Made by a program: the position numbers and the translations under genes. A DNA stretch of 64,000 nt from BOG-908 sp964250925 (GTDB taxonomy: Bacteria > Pseudomonadota > Alphaproteobacteria > Acetobacterales > Acetobacteraceae). Positions 52,024 through 61,094 of this stretch are shown here, piece after piece. Within the stretch, counting starts at the first letter, position 1, and each line of letters begins with the position of its first letter. The notes beneath the pieces are model-generated. The model ran no database searches, was not told where the DNA came from, and was given only the letters and a program-made list of their open reading frames with translations. The stretch lies in NCBI GenBank assembly GCA_964250925.1, contig CAXUHU010000002.1:41221-105220 (forward strand), written 5' to 3'.

Positions 52024-53466
52024 CTAGTTGCCGCCGGCCGACAATCCCGCGCCGCGGACGTCGCTGCTGAATCGGCAGCTTGCCTCGTTGCCCGGCAGGT
52101 AGCCCGTGCAGCCGATAGCATTGGCGCGGCCGGGGTCGGGCACCGGCACGCGCGGTGGCAGGTCGCCGGTCATCGCCTCGCCGAGCGCCACGGCCCCTGC
52201 GAGCGCCGCGCCGTTCTGGCCGGAGGCGCCCACCGCAGCGCGGAACGCGTCGCGCCCGCTGTTCCAAGCTACCGCGGCGGTCAGCAACGCCGCCGGCTTG
52301 ATCGCCGGCGAGGCGCCGAGCACTATGCCGAGGCCAGGTGCAATCCGCCCCGTGCCGAACAGGTTTTCCATCGTTAGAGCGCAGGCCACAGCGCCGCCGT
52401 TGCGGTCCACCACCGCAAAGCTTGTCGAGGCTGGCAAAGCCGGCAGCACGCCGGAGACGGACGGTTGCTGCAGCAATTTTAGCGGATCGCCGCCCTGCGA
52501 CCGCCAGGTGGCCACCGTTCCGATCGAAACGTTTACCAGATCCTGGCTGACCACGCCGCTGCGTTCCAGCTGCAGAAAGGCAGCGGCGGCACCCAGGCCG
52601 CCATCGGCCGGGGGCGGCAGGAACGCCACCTGATCGGCGCCGGCCTTCACCACGATGGGGTTGGCAAGCATAGGAACGGCCTGCCGCAGATCGCTGGCCG
52701 TCATCGGGCCGCCGGCTTCGGCACTAGCCGACACTAGCCGTTGCGCCTCCAAGCCCTGATAGAGGTCGCCCACCCCCGCCGTAGCCAGCTGCGTCAACGT
52801 CGTGGCCAGGTCAGGCTGTATCAGCCGCCCGCCTTCGCCCAGCGGCGCGCCTCCCGGCGCAAACACCGCGGCGGCACCCGGATCGCTGATCAACGGGCCC
52901 TGCACCTGAACCAGGTCGCGCCCGAGAGCACGGGATATGGAAAAGCCGGCAGCGGCCGCCTGTTCGGCCGGGGCCACCAGGTCGGCGAACGGTTTGCTGC
53001 CGTAGCGCGCGCTGAGCAGATACAGACCACGAGCCAGCATGGGGACTGCGGCCGGCCGGTCGCCGGCGTTGCTGGCCGGCGCGCGCGGGGTGAACAGCAC
53101 CGCCTCGGGCACGCCATGGCCGGGCGAGCTGGCCTTCGGCTGGTAGGCGATGCAAGCCCCGCCACCGCCCAGGGCGGCGCGCGACGGCAAGGTGACCGAC
53201 AGCATGAAACCCAGGGTGACCGCAGCGTCGGCAGCCGAACCACCGGTGGCCAGGATCTCGCGCGCGGCCAGCGCCGCCAGCGGCTCGTCGGCCACCACGC
53301 CGCCGATGAAACCGGTCAGGTGCTCGCCCGGGTCGAGCGGCCCGCCAAGCAAAGTTTTCCGCACGGCATGCACCGTGCCGCACCCCGGCAGGGCAAGGCA
53401 CAGCCCAAGCATCGCCGCCCAGCCCTGCCGCGTGCGGCAGCCGGCGCGTTCCAGCCGTGCGATCAC
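52024..53466 (-). CDS. Gamma-glutamyltransferase family lipoprotein
   Basis: 480 aa from GTG 53466, which has GGAG about six bases upstream; a TTG at 53481 lacks one. Signal peptide with lipobox ALPGC. GGT fold: ADEPLAALAAREILATGGSAADAAVTLGFML, and the autoprocessing nucleophile Thr in ASTSFAVVDRNGGAVACALTM. At 480 aa it is shorter than classical GGT (about 580), mainly in the large-subunit region. It would cleave glutathione or gamma-glutamyl amides in the periplasm; exact substrate unknown. Confidence 0.86.
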   Translation of the reverse strand: MIARLERAGCRTRQGWAAMLGLCLALPGCGTVHAVRKTLLGGPLDPGEHLTGFIGGVVADEPLAALAAREILATGGSAADAAVTLGFMLSVTLPSRAALGGGGACIAYQPKASSPGHGVPEAVLFTPRAPASNAGDRPAAVPMLARGLYLLSARYGSKPFADLVAPAEQAAAAGFSISRALGRDLVQVQGPLISDPGAAAVFAPGGAPLGEGGRLIQPDLATTLTQLATAGVGDLYQGLEAQRLVSASAEAGGPMTASDLRQAVPMLANPIVVKAGADQVAFLPPPADGGLGAAAAFLQLERSGVVSQDLVNVSIGTVATWRSQGGDPLKLLQQPSVSGVLPALPASTSFAVVDRNGGAVACALTMENLFGTGRIAPGLGIVLGASPAIKPAALLTAAVAWNSGRDAFRAAVGASGQNGAALAGAVALGEAMTGDLPPRVPVPDPGRANAIGCTGYLPGNEASCRFSSDVRGAGLSAGGN

Positions 53467-53620
53467 TCGAGACTCCAGCAATCCTTGACGCCCTATTCCT
53501 CAGGGCGGGTGCAATAACACCTTGAGGGAGGACAGCAAATCCGCGGACGCACCTATCTGGGCGGCTCGTCAGGCGACGGCATGGGTGCTAGAGGGCCGCC
53601 AGCACAGTCCGGGGTCTCCT

Positions 53621-54352
53621 ATGCGTCTAGTAGTCTTCATGGCCGGGTTGCTGGCGGCAGTGCCTGCCTTGGCGGCCGACCCAGCCTTTACCGCTGATCA
53701 GCGGCGCGCGATCGTGCAGATCGTCCGTGATGCGTTGAAGAACGATCCGTCCATCCTGCGTGACGCCGTCGTATCACTGCAGGCCGCCCAACAAGCGGAG
53801 GCAGCGGCCGAGGCCAAATCCATGCTGGCGCAGAAACATCAGGCCTTGGTCGCCGACGCGGCCGATCCGGTGGCCGGCAACCCTGCCGGCGATGTAACGC
53901 TTGTGGAGTTCTACGACCCGCGCTGCCCATATTGCCGCCGCATGTTGCCCGCCATCGCCACGCTGCTGCAGAAGGACCACGGCCTGCGGCTGGTCTATAA
54001 GGACATCCCGGTGCTGGGGCCGGCCAGCGTCATGGAGAGCCGGGCCATCCTGGCCGCGCAGAAACAGGGTGCCTATGGCCGCATGCAGGAGGCGCTGATG
54101 AGCAACCCTGCCCAGCCAAGTGCCACGATGATCGCCGAGACGGCCCATAGCCTCGGCCTGGATGCAGCCCGGCTGGCGGCCGACATGGCTGGGCCAGCCG
54201 TCACGAAACGGATCGACGCCAACATGGGCCTGGCCCGCGACCTTCATGTGGAAGGCACGCCCGTCTTCATGGTGGGCGATACCGTCATCCCCGGCGCGGT
54301 TGACGAGCCGGCCCTGGAGGCCGCCATCGCCCAGGCGCGTAAGCGCGGCTGA
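53621..54352 (+). CDS. DsbA-family thiol-disulfide oxidoreductase
   Basis: 243 aa from ATG 53621. Signal peptide ending AVPALAADP; N-terminal helical extension (QRRAIVQIVRDALKNDPSILRDAV), thioredoxin fold with the active CPYC in VEFYDPRCPYCRRML, and the cis-Pro loop VEGTPVFMVGD. This is the Com1/ScsC-like DsbA class with an N-terminal multimerisation helix. It oxidises or isomerises periplasmic proteins. Divergent from the GGT gene by about 150 bp. The longer frame from 53522 adds no signal. Confidence 0.9.
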   Translation: MRLVVFMAGLLAAVPALAADPAFTADQRRAIVQIVRDALKNDPSILRDAVVSLQAAQQAEAAAEAKSMLAQKHQALVADAADPVAGNPAGDVTLVEFYDPRCPYCRRMLPAIATLLQKDHGLRLVYKDIPVLGPASVMESRAILAAQKQGAYGRMQEALMSNPAQPSATMIAETAHSLGLDAARLAADMAGPAVTKRIDANMGLARDLHVEGTPVFMVGDTVIPGAVDEPALEAAIAQARKRG

Positions 54353-54362
54353 TGGCTGCGGC

Positions 54363-54806
54363 TCACTGAACGGTGACGCGCACCTCGCGCACCGCAACCC
54401 CGGGCTGAACCCGCACGGCCTGTTCCACCTGACCAGGTTCGGCGCCGTCATCGACGATGGCCTGCGCTACCGCCCGGCCGGAGGCAGAGGCATCGGCAGC
54501 CGTTGCAGCCTGCACATCCGGACTGGCCGCCGCGCCGGGCACGAGCGTGGTCACCGTGAACAGCACGTCCGGCTTGCGCGCCAGGGCGCGATGCACGGCC
54601 CCGGCCAGTGCCTCGTGGTAAGGCGGCTCCGGTGTCGTGTAGCGGATCGTCACCAGTGCCGGTGCCGCGGCCGTCGCCGGCGCGGCGATGCGGGGCGCTG
54701 GCGGGCGATCGGCATGGGCGTCGAAGGTCCGCTGGTCCACAAGATGGCATCCGGCTGCCAGGCAGGGCAGCAGGCCCAGGAGTGGCAAAAAAAAGTGTCT
54801 CGGCAT
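54363..54806 (-). CDS. Small lipoprotein, function unknown
   Basis: 147 aa from ATG 54806. Signal peptide with lipobox CLAAGC, Pro/Ala-rich spacer, then a conserved-looking unit with VTIRYTTPEPPYHEALAGAVHRALARKPDVLFTVTTL and PGVAVREVRVTV. It looks like a periplasmic beta-alpha domain. No family recognised. Convergent with the DsbA gene, 11 bp apart. Confidence 0.6.
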   Translation of the reverse strand: MPRHFFLPLLGLLPCLAAGCHLVDQRTFDAHADRPPAPRIAAPATAAAPALVTIRYTTPEPPYHEALAGAVHRALARKPDVLFTVTTLVPGAAASPDVQAATAADASASGRAVAQAIVDDGAEPGQVEQAVRVQPGVAVREVRVTVQ

Positions 54807-54853
54807 GACCCGACGTTTGCAGACGCGCCGGTAAGCTGCAACTGATCCGCCGG

Positions 54854-56614
54854 ATGACGCACGCCAGAACAAACGCCCAGTTACGCGATCCGGGTTCCAC
54901 CGACGCCGGCCTAGCGGAATCGCAGGCCATCGGGGCCGAACGTCCCCTGTTGATTGCGCGGTTGGCCGCTTCGCTCGGTCGTGATCTTGCGGCAGCAGAG
55001 ACGGCCGGCCCGGAAGCCCTCGCGCTGTGCGTGCCGATGGCGCTGCTCGTGGCCTGTCATATGCGGTTCGACGCCGCGGACCCGCGCTGGCCCGATCGGG
55101 ACAGGCTGATCATAGCGGCGAGCGCTGCCGGCCTGGGCGAAGCGGCTGCCAGGCTGCTCGGCTCGGGGCCTGGGCTGTCGCAAAGCCCCAGTCAGGCGCT
55201 GGGCGCCGCCGCCGGGCTGGCGCTGGCCGAACGCATGCTGGCAAGCCGGTTCGGCCGTTCGCTCGTCGATCATCGCACATGGATGCTGGGTGGCGGCGCA
55301 GAACTGGCGACCGGACCGGTGCAGGAGGCCGCATGCCTGGCCGGCCAGTGGCGGCTTGGCCGTCTGACGGTCATTGCCGCAGTCGCTTCGGCCGAGATGC
55401 CAGGCCTGTCGGGTTTCGCCGCGAATGGCTGGGCGATACGCCGCACCAGGGGCGGCGATGCTGGCGAGGCCGCCGCCGCCCTGTCCGCTGCAGCCCGCTC
55501 GCTCAAACCAACGCTCATTTTGTGCGTGACGCAGCCGGCAACGGGCGAAGCGGCGCTTAGCGGCGATGCTACGCCGGCGTGGGCTGCTGCCGGCCGCCGC
55601 AGTGCCGGCGCACGACATAGTTGGCTGAAACGCCTGACGCGGCATGCCAGCCGCTACGAGTTCGACCAGGCCATGGAAGGCCGGCTGCCGCCACGCTGGC
55701 ACAGCCCGATCTCCGAACCGATCTCGCCGAACCCGCCGCAGCAGCCGGTGTCCACGGCGCAGGCTGTCGAACAGGCTATCGCTCAACTGGCGCCCGGGCT
55801 TGCCAACCTCGCTGTGCTGCCCAGCGGACCCGGCTGGTCCTTGCCGGCCATGCACGCCGAACCGGCCGCCGCGCGCGCGTTGTGCAGCCAGCTGACTCAG
55901 GCCAGCGCCGCCATCGCCTTGGGACTGGCTCTGCATGGCGGCTTGATTCCGATCTCCGCCTATCGGCTCGACGACGTTACGCGCGTGCAACCTGCCTTGC
56001 ACGACGCGGTGCGCGAGGAATTGCGGCTGACGCAGCTCTTCATCGAGCCTTGCATCCCCTGCCCCGTTGCGGATCAGCACGCGGCACTGCACGCCGTACG
56101 GGACCTGGCCGTGTTCCGGCCGGCCGATGCTGCCGAAGCGGTTGAATGCTTCGAACTCGCGTTGCGGCGCCGCTCGGGGCCCAGCGTGCTGCTTCTGTCG
56201 GACGTGCCTGGCCCGCTTGCCGGTGAGCCCGGGTCCCGCCTGCGCTCCGCACGCGGCGGTTACTTGCTGGCCGAGCCGGCCCGGCGGTCGGTCACTCTCA
56301 TCGCCAGCGGCGCAGAACTTCATCTTGCCAAGCAAGTCAGCACCGTGTTGGCGGCCTTCGGCCTTTCGGCAGCCGTGCTCTCGCTGCCCTGTTGGCATCT
56401 TTTCGCCCAGCAAGACCCCGACTGGGTGGCCAGCATGTTGGGCGCGGCGCCGCGCTTCGGCATCGACTCAAGCGGCGGCTTCGGATGGGAGCGTTGGCTG
56501 GGTGGATCGGGCCGTTTCATCGGCGTGCCGCCCGGGCAGCTCAACGCGGCGGGGGAGCCGCACCGGATCGCAGACATGATTCGCCGCCACCTCGAGGAGC
56601 CGCCGGCGCTCTAG
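54854..56614 (+). CDS. Degenerate transketolase-like protein
   Basis: 586 aa. Overall transketolase order is kept: MRFDAADPRWPDRDRLIIAA (pyrimidine-side helix), ALGAAAGLALAERMLASRFGRSLVDHRTWMLGGGAE (the place of the ThDP/Mg GDG motif, here GGG near residues 146-148), a pyrimidine domain, and the transketolase C-terminal domain (VTLIASGAELHLAKQVSTVLAAFGL, GIDSSGGFGWE). The conserved GDG Asp is missing, the early NGHGS-type segment is replaced by ASAAGLGEAAA, and the length is well below the family's usual 650-670. It is probably not an active transketolase. It sits before gap and pgk, as tkt often does. Confidence 0.8.
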   Translation: MTHARTNAQLRDPGSTDAGLAESQAIGAERPLLIARLAASLGRDLAAAETAGPEALALCVPMALLVACHMRFDAADPRWPDRDRLIIAASAAGLGEAAARLLGSGPGLSQSPSQALGAAAGLALAERMLASRFGRSLVDHRTWMLGGGAELATGPVQEAACLAGQWRLGRLTVIAAVASAEMPGLSGFAANGWAIRRTRGGDAGEAAAALSAAARSLKPTLILCVTQPATGEAALSGDATPAWAAAGRRSAGARHSWLKRLTRHASRYEFDQAMEGRLPPRWHSPISEPISPNPPQQPVSTAQAVEQAIAQLAPGLANLAVLPSGPGWSLPAMHAEPAAARALCSQLTQASAAIALGLALHGGLIPISAYRLDDVTRVQPALHDAVREELRLTQLFIEPCIPCPVADQHAALHAVRDLAVFRPADAAEAVECFELALRRRSGPSVLLLSDVPGPLAGEPGSRLRSARGGYLLAEPARRSVTLIASGAELHLAKQVSTVLAAFGLSAAVLSLPCWHLFAQQDPDWVASMLGAAPRFGIDSSGGFGWERWLGGSGRFIGVPPGQLNAAGEPHRIADMIRRHLEEPPAL

Positions 56615-56699
56615 ACACCTCCGCCGGCAATCAGCAGAACACGCCTAATCGGCGATGTCCGGCGCCGCGCGGACGACAAAACAGGGGATGGATGACCGA

Positions 56700-57716
56700 A
56701 TGGCTGTGACAGTTGCGATCAACGGCTTCGGCCGTATAGGCCGGCTCGTGCTTCGCGCCATGGTGCAGAGCGGACGCACGGACGTGGAGCCGGTCGCCAT
56801 CAACGACCTGGGCAGCGTGGAGGCGAACGCCCACCTGTTCCGCTACGACAGCGTGCACGGCCGCTTTCCCGGCGAGGTGGCCGTGGATGGCGACAGCATC
56901 ACCATACGCTACAACGGCAGAAGCTGGGGTCCCATCCGCGTCTCGGCCGAGCGCGACCCGTCCCGCGTGCCCTACCAGGGAGTGGATGTGGCGATGGAGT
57001 GCACGGGCCTGTTCACCAACAAGGAAAAGGCCACGCCGTTGATCACCGCCGGCGCCCGGCGCGTGCTGATCTCGGCCCCCGCCGACAACGTGGACGCGAC
57101 GATCGTGTACGGCGTGAACCAGGCCATGCTGACGTCCGAGATGACGGTCGTGAGCAACGCGTCCTGCACGACGAACTGCCTCGCGCCGATGGCCAAGATA
57201 CTGCATGAGGCGCTGGGTATCGAGCGCGGCTATATGGTCACCATCCACAGCTACACCGGCGACCAGAAAACCGTCGATACGCTGCACCGCGACCTCCACC
57301 GGGCACGCGCCGCAGCCTTGTCGATGATCCCCACCAGCACGGGTGCAGCCAAGGCGCTGGGCCTCGTACTGCCCGAACTCGCCGGCAAGCTGGACGGCAC
57401 CTCTATCCGGGTGCCTACCCCGAACGTATCGCTGGTGTCGCTCGACGTGAACCTGCGCCGCGCAGCCAAGGTGCCCGAGATCAACGAGCTGTTCCGTGCG
57501 GCAGCCGAGGGCCCGATGCGCGGCATCGTCGATTACAACAAGGAAAAGCTGGTCAGCAGCGATTTCAACGGGGTCTCTGCGTCCTGCACGTTCGATGCGA
57601 CGCAGACGGCGAGCGTGGACGGCGGCCGCATGGTTCGCGTTGCCGGCTGGTACGACAATGAATGGGGTTTTTCGAGCCGTATGTCCGATACGGCAGCGCT
57701 TTGGGGCAGCATGTAG
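56700..57716 (+). CDS. gap: Glyceraldehyde-3-phosphate dehydrogenase, type I
   Basis: 338 aa from ATG 56700; an in-frame ATG at 56688 is closer to AGGGG but would leave no spacing. NAD motif INGFGRIGRLVLRAM, catalytic Cys in SNASCTTNCLAPMAK, substrate site HSYTGDQKTVDTLHRDLHRARAAALSMIPTSTGAAKALG and YDNEWGFSSRM. It oxidises glyceraldehyde 3-phosphate to 1,3-bisphosphoglycerate, passing it to PGK. Clustered with the transketolase-like gene and pgk, but a membrane protein gene intervenes. Confidence 0.96.
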   Translation: MAVTVAINGFGRIGRLVLRAMVQSGRTDVEPVAINDLGSVEANAHLFRYDSVHGRFPGEVAVDGDSITIRYNGRSWGPIRVSAERDPSRVPYQGVDVAMECTGLFTNKEKATPLITAGARRVLISAPADNVDATIVYGVNQAMLTSEMTVVSNASCTTNCLAPMAKILHEALGIERGYMVTIHSYTGDQKTVDTLHRDLHRARAAALSMIPTSTGAAKALGLVLPELAGKLDGTSIRVPTPNVSLVSLDVNLRRAAKVPEINELFRAAAEGPMRGIVDYNKEKLVSSDFNGVSASCTFDATQTASVDGGRMVRVAGWYDNEWGFSSRMSDTAALWGSM

Positions 57717-57751
57717 AGCGAAGCCGTCGAAAACGGTCGGTGTAAGCCCTC

Positions 57752-58522
57752 GTGTTTGCCGTAGCAGGAGCAGCTTGGCGGGAGATGTTTCAGGCGCTCG
57801 GGCACCTGCCGATCTTGTTCGGCAGCGCGATGGTTTTGCTGTCTGCCCTCCAGCTCCTGTGGGTCTGGCTTTCCATGGTATCCGGGCTTCCTTCTCCATT
57901 TGTTAGTTCGGCAGTGATCCTTTCACCGTCCGACCTTTCCGGTATGGCGCTGCTAAGCGCTGGCGTCAGTGTCGTTGCAGCTTGGGTTCAAGCACCCGTC
58001 GCCGTATCGGTGCACCGTTACGTGCTGCTTGCGGAAGTGCAGGACAGGGTAGCCGTTCCGGCGACTTCGCGTGATCGACGGTTCGCACTCTGGCTGATCG
58101 CTGTCGGGCTCTTAGCAGAGTCGCCTAGATTGCTCCAAGTCGTTCTAGTCGGTCATCCCTGGCTTAGTTTCGCCGTTTCCGTTCCGTTGCTAATTACCAT
58201 TGCTATACTGAGCCTGAGATTGGCGTTGTTATTTCCAGCCGTGGCGCTGGATGAAGTCGATGCGCTATCTCGAGGGTGGCACCTGTCTAGGGGGCACACA
58301 TGGCGTATCCTGTGGACCGGCTCGGTCGTCTGTCTTCCGATCGCGATACCGACGATTTTAGGTTTTGTGCTTTTGCAAGGGCATTTCAAACAAGCCGTGA
58401 TCTGCCTGACGACGTCGCTTTCTATGACGTTTTCCATCGGCGCACTTGCGGCAATGGCTTCAATATACTTCCGGCTTACAGAGACCCTGCCTAGTGTTCC
58501 GGCTACCCGACCGACACGCTGA
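57752..58522 (+). CDS. Multi-pass membrane protein between gap and pgk, function unknown
   Basis: Up to 256 aa from GTG 57752, or 245 aa from ATG 57785. About six transmembrane helices; no motif known to me (a cytoplasmic-facing DEVDALSRGWHLSRGHTWRIL segment is the most polar). Its base composition is lower in GC and its codon choices differ from gap and pgk (for example more TT/TA third bases), so it may be an inserted gene. It resembles the DUF of glycerophosphodiesterase-type membrane domains only in general layout. Confidence 0.6.
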   Translation: MFAVAGAAWREMFQALGHLPILFGSAMVLLSALQLLWVWLSMVSGLPSPFVSSAVILSPSDLSGMALLSAGVSVVAAWVQAPVAVSVHRYVLLAEVQDRVAVPATSRDRRFALWLIAVGLLAESPRLLQVVLVGHPWLSFAVSVPLLITIAILSLRLALLFPAVALDEVDALSRGWHLSRGHTWRILWTGSVVCLPIAIPTILGFVLLQGHFKQAVICLTTSLSMTFSIGALAAMASIYFRLTETLPSVPATRPTR

Positions 58523-58573
58523 CCATTCCACGTTATTAGAACCGCTGCCGTTCAACACCCGTCAGGAGACGCC

Positions 58574-59785
58574 ATGTTCAAGACCATTGACGGCATCGAC
58601 GTCCGCGGCAAGCGCGTGCTGCTGCGCGCCGACCTGAACGTCCCCGTGCGCGACGGCCGAATTACCGACCTGACCCGTATCGAACGCCTGTCGCCCACCA
58701 TACGCGAACTCGCCGAATCGGGCGCCCGCGTCATCGTGGTCAGCCATTTCGATCGCCCGAACGGGCAGAGGGTCGAGACCATGTCGCTCCGCCCGGTCTC
58801 CGCCGCCCTGCGCGACGTGCTGGGGATGGACGTGTTCTTTGCCGATGACTGCCTGGGCCCGATAGCCGAGGACGCTGTCGCCCGCCTGCAGCCCGGCCAG
58901 GTGCTGGTCCTGGAAAATACGCGTTTTCATCCCGGCGAGGAAGACAACGATCCGGACATGGCCCGCAGCTTGGCCGCCCTGGCCGACATCTATGTCAACG
59001 ACGCGTTCTCGGCCGCCCATCGCGCACACGCCAGCACCCATGGGGTAGCACGCCACCTGCCCGCCCATGCCGGCCGGCTGATGCAGCGTGAGCTCGAAGC
59101 GCTGACCGCGGCGCTGGAGCACCCCGACCGGCCGGTCTGCGCCATCGTAGGCGGTGCCAAGGTCTCCACCAAGCTGGCGCTCATCGGCAACCTGCTCGGG
59201 CGCGTCGATATGCTGGTCATCGGCGGTGCGATGGCCAACACGTTCCTGGCCGCGCAGGGCACCGGTGTCGGGCGGTCGTTGCAGGAGCCCGACATGCACC
59301 AGACCGCGCGCGACATCCTAGCCCAGGCCCGTGCCGGCGGCTGCGAGATCATCCTGCCGGTCGATGCTGTCACTGCGCTGGAGTTTCGCGCCGACCCGCC
59401 GACCCAGATCGTCCCCATCGGCGAGGTTCCGCCGCTATCGATGATCCTGGATGTGGGGCCCGCCACGGCGTCGTTGATCACAAGCAAGCTGCCCAGCTTG
59501 CGCACGCTCGTCTGGAACGGCCCACTCGGCGCTTTCGAAACCCCCCCCTTCGACGCGGCGACAGTGGCGCTCGCCCATGCCGTTGCCTCGGCGACCAAGT
59601 CGGGCCGGTTGCGATCGGTGGCCGGCGGTGGCGATACCGTGGCCGCCTTGAAGCATGCGGGCGTGGCGGACCAGATGAGCTACGTATCGACCGCCGGAGG
59701 CGCCTTCTTGGAGTGGCTGGAGGGCAAGATGTTGCCCGGGATTGTGGCCTTGCAGTCGCTGGATGGCGTCGTCATCCCGGGTTGA
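58574..59785 (+). CDS. pgk: Phosphoglycerate kinase
   Basis: 403 aa with AGGAG well spaced before ATG 58574. RVLLRADLNVPVRDGRITD, SHFDRPNG, ALADIYVNDAFSAAHRAHAST, VGGAKVSTKLALIGNLL and the nucleotide-binding GGGDTVAALKHAG block near the end are all canonical. It makes ATP from 1,3-bisphosphoglycerate. Usual length is about 390-400. Confidence 0.97.
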   Translation: MFKTIDGIDVRGKRVLLRADLNVPVRDGRITDLTRIERLSPTIRELAESGARVIVVSHFDRPNGQRVETMSLRPVSAALRDVLGMDVFFADDCLGPIAEDAVARLQPGQVLVLENTRFHPGEEDNDPDMARSLAALADIYVNDAFSAAHRAHASTHGVARHLPAHAGRLMQRELEALTAALEHPDRPVCAIVGGAKVSTKLALIGNLLGRVDMLVIGGAMANTFLAAQGTGVGRSLQEPDMHQTARDILAQARAGGCEIILPVDAVTALEFRADPPTQIVPIGEVPPLSMILDVGPATASLITSKLPSLRTLVWNGPLGAFETPPFDAATVALAHAVASATKSGRLRSVAGGGDTVAALKHAGVADQMSYVSTAGGAFLEWLEGKMLPGIVALQSLDGVVIPG

Positions 59786-59892
59786 ACGTCAGTGTTTCAC
59801 CTGCAGGCTCACAGTTTCCCATCCGGCAGAAATATTTATCACAATAAACGAAATGTGTTGATCCCGTCCTATCAGGCAAGCATGGTGGCACT

Positions 59893-60264
59893 ATGCAAAG
59901 CTTTGGTAGCACCCTGCTCCGCATAATCCCAGCGATCGGCATCGCTGCCCTGCTCGGGGCGGCCGGGCCGGAAAGCATGCAGGTTCAGCTGACGGATGTG
60001 GGGCCGCTTGCCCAGCCGGAGCCGGCCCCTGCCAAGGCGCTCAGCTTTCAGAACACGATGTATCAGGCGGCACCGGTGCCGAACGAGGATGTAGCCGCGC
60101 CGCCTGGCGTCGTGCGGACCGAAGCGCAGCTCGCGCCGAAGATGCTGTCGCCCAACACGCTCTATCAGGGCGATGGCTACGCCAACGGCTCCAGCCAGCA
60201 AGGTGCGCTGGAGCATCGTAAGGCGGCCGCGGCCGGACTGGGGCTCAGCGTTCCCGTCAATTAG
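59893..60264 (+). CDS. Small secreted protein, function unknown
   Basis: 123 aa. Hydrophobic N-terminal segment (LLRIIPAIGIAALLGAAGPES) suggests a signal peptide. The rest is Pro/Ala/Gln-rich with repeated NTMYQ/NTLYQ units (LSFQNTMYQAAPVP, LSPNTLYQGDGYA). GGTGG lies just upstream of the ATG. Possibly real; no family recognised. Confidence 0.5.
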   Translation: MQSFGSTLLRIIPAIGIAALLGAAGPESMQVQLTDVGPLAQPEPAPAKALSFQNTMYQAAPVPNEDVAAPPGVVRTEAQLAPKMLSPNTLYQGDGYANGSSQQGALEHRKAAAAGLGLSVPVN

Positions 60265-60382
60265 CGCTTTGCCCGGTCAGGGCGCCTTACCTGGCTAACA
60301 AGGCTGCTCTTTGCGACAATGGCAGGGCAACTCGGTTTAACGAGACCGATGTCGGTTCAGCCGCGCACCGCCCAAGTCTCGG

Positions 60383-60886
60383 TCAGTAGTGCCGGCGCCG
60401 GTCTTGGCGAGACAACAGGACGCCCATCCCCGCCGCGACCGACAGCGCGTAGGCGAGCCCCATCTGCGTTATCGAGACCGGCAGGCCCGGAATAAGGAAA
60501 TCCGGGTCTTCACACGGTTTGGCTGGCCTGGCCGGCATCGCCGCAAGCCGTTGCGCGGCCGTCATGCCCGAGAAATCAGGGGCGCTACAAGACGGCAGCG
60601 GATCCGGCCACCAATGCTGTTCCACACCGACATGGACGAACGAGAGTGCCGCCCCGACCAGCACAACCCCCGTGAGCAACCATAGGATTGGCCGGGCAAC
60701 CCGTCGCGGCAGCAAAGCGGCCGTAAGGGCCAGTAACGCGCCGGCTTCATAGGGCCTGCGCTCAAGAAGGCAGAACGCGCACGGCACCAGACCGAGCCAG
60801 GACTCGGAGCCGCGCGCAACGAGCAAGGCGGCCAAGCAGGCCGTCAGTCCCGCCACTGCCATCCACCTCGTGCGATCAACTAGCAT
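60383..60886 (-). CDS. Disulfide bond formation protein DsbB-like
   Basis: 167 aa, four transmembrane helices. The first periplasmic pair is PCAFCLLERRPY (CxxC with the quinone-site Arg), the second pair SCSAPDFSGM and KPCEDPDFL, as in DsbB/DsbI. It reoxidises a DsbA-type partner by passing electrons to quinone; the DsbA-like protein at 53621 could be the partner. No other disulfide gene is adjacent. The 208-bp spacer to ilvD holds no feature I can see. Confidence 0.9.
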   Translation of the reverse strand: MLVDRTRWMAVAGLTACLAALLVARGSESWLGLVPCAFCLLERRPYEAGALLALTAALLPRRVARPILWLLTGVVLVGAALSFVHVGVEQHWWPDPLPSCSAPDFSGMTAAQRLAAMPARPAKPCEDPDFLIPGLPVSITQMGLAYALSVAAGMGVLLSRQDRRRHY

Positions 60887-61094
60887 CGTCTGCGGCTTTT
60901 CGCGTCAGGTCAGCCGGCCAGCGCCAAGCGCCCAAGAAGCGGTTCGGCACCGGGCAAGGCCGCTGCCGCGATCGACATCGCATGGTATCATCCCCTGTAA
61001 ACGCCAAATTCGCATTGGACGCTGGCTTTACCAGCCGGCGTCGTGACGGCGATACCGATCGTGCAAATCCCGAAAGGGTGCGTCACCCGCCCGT

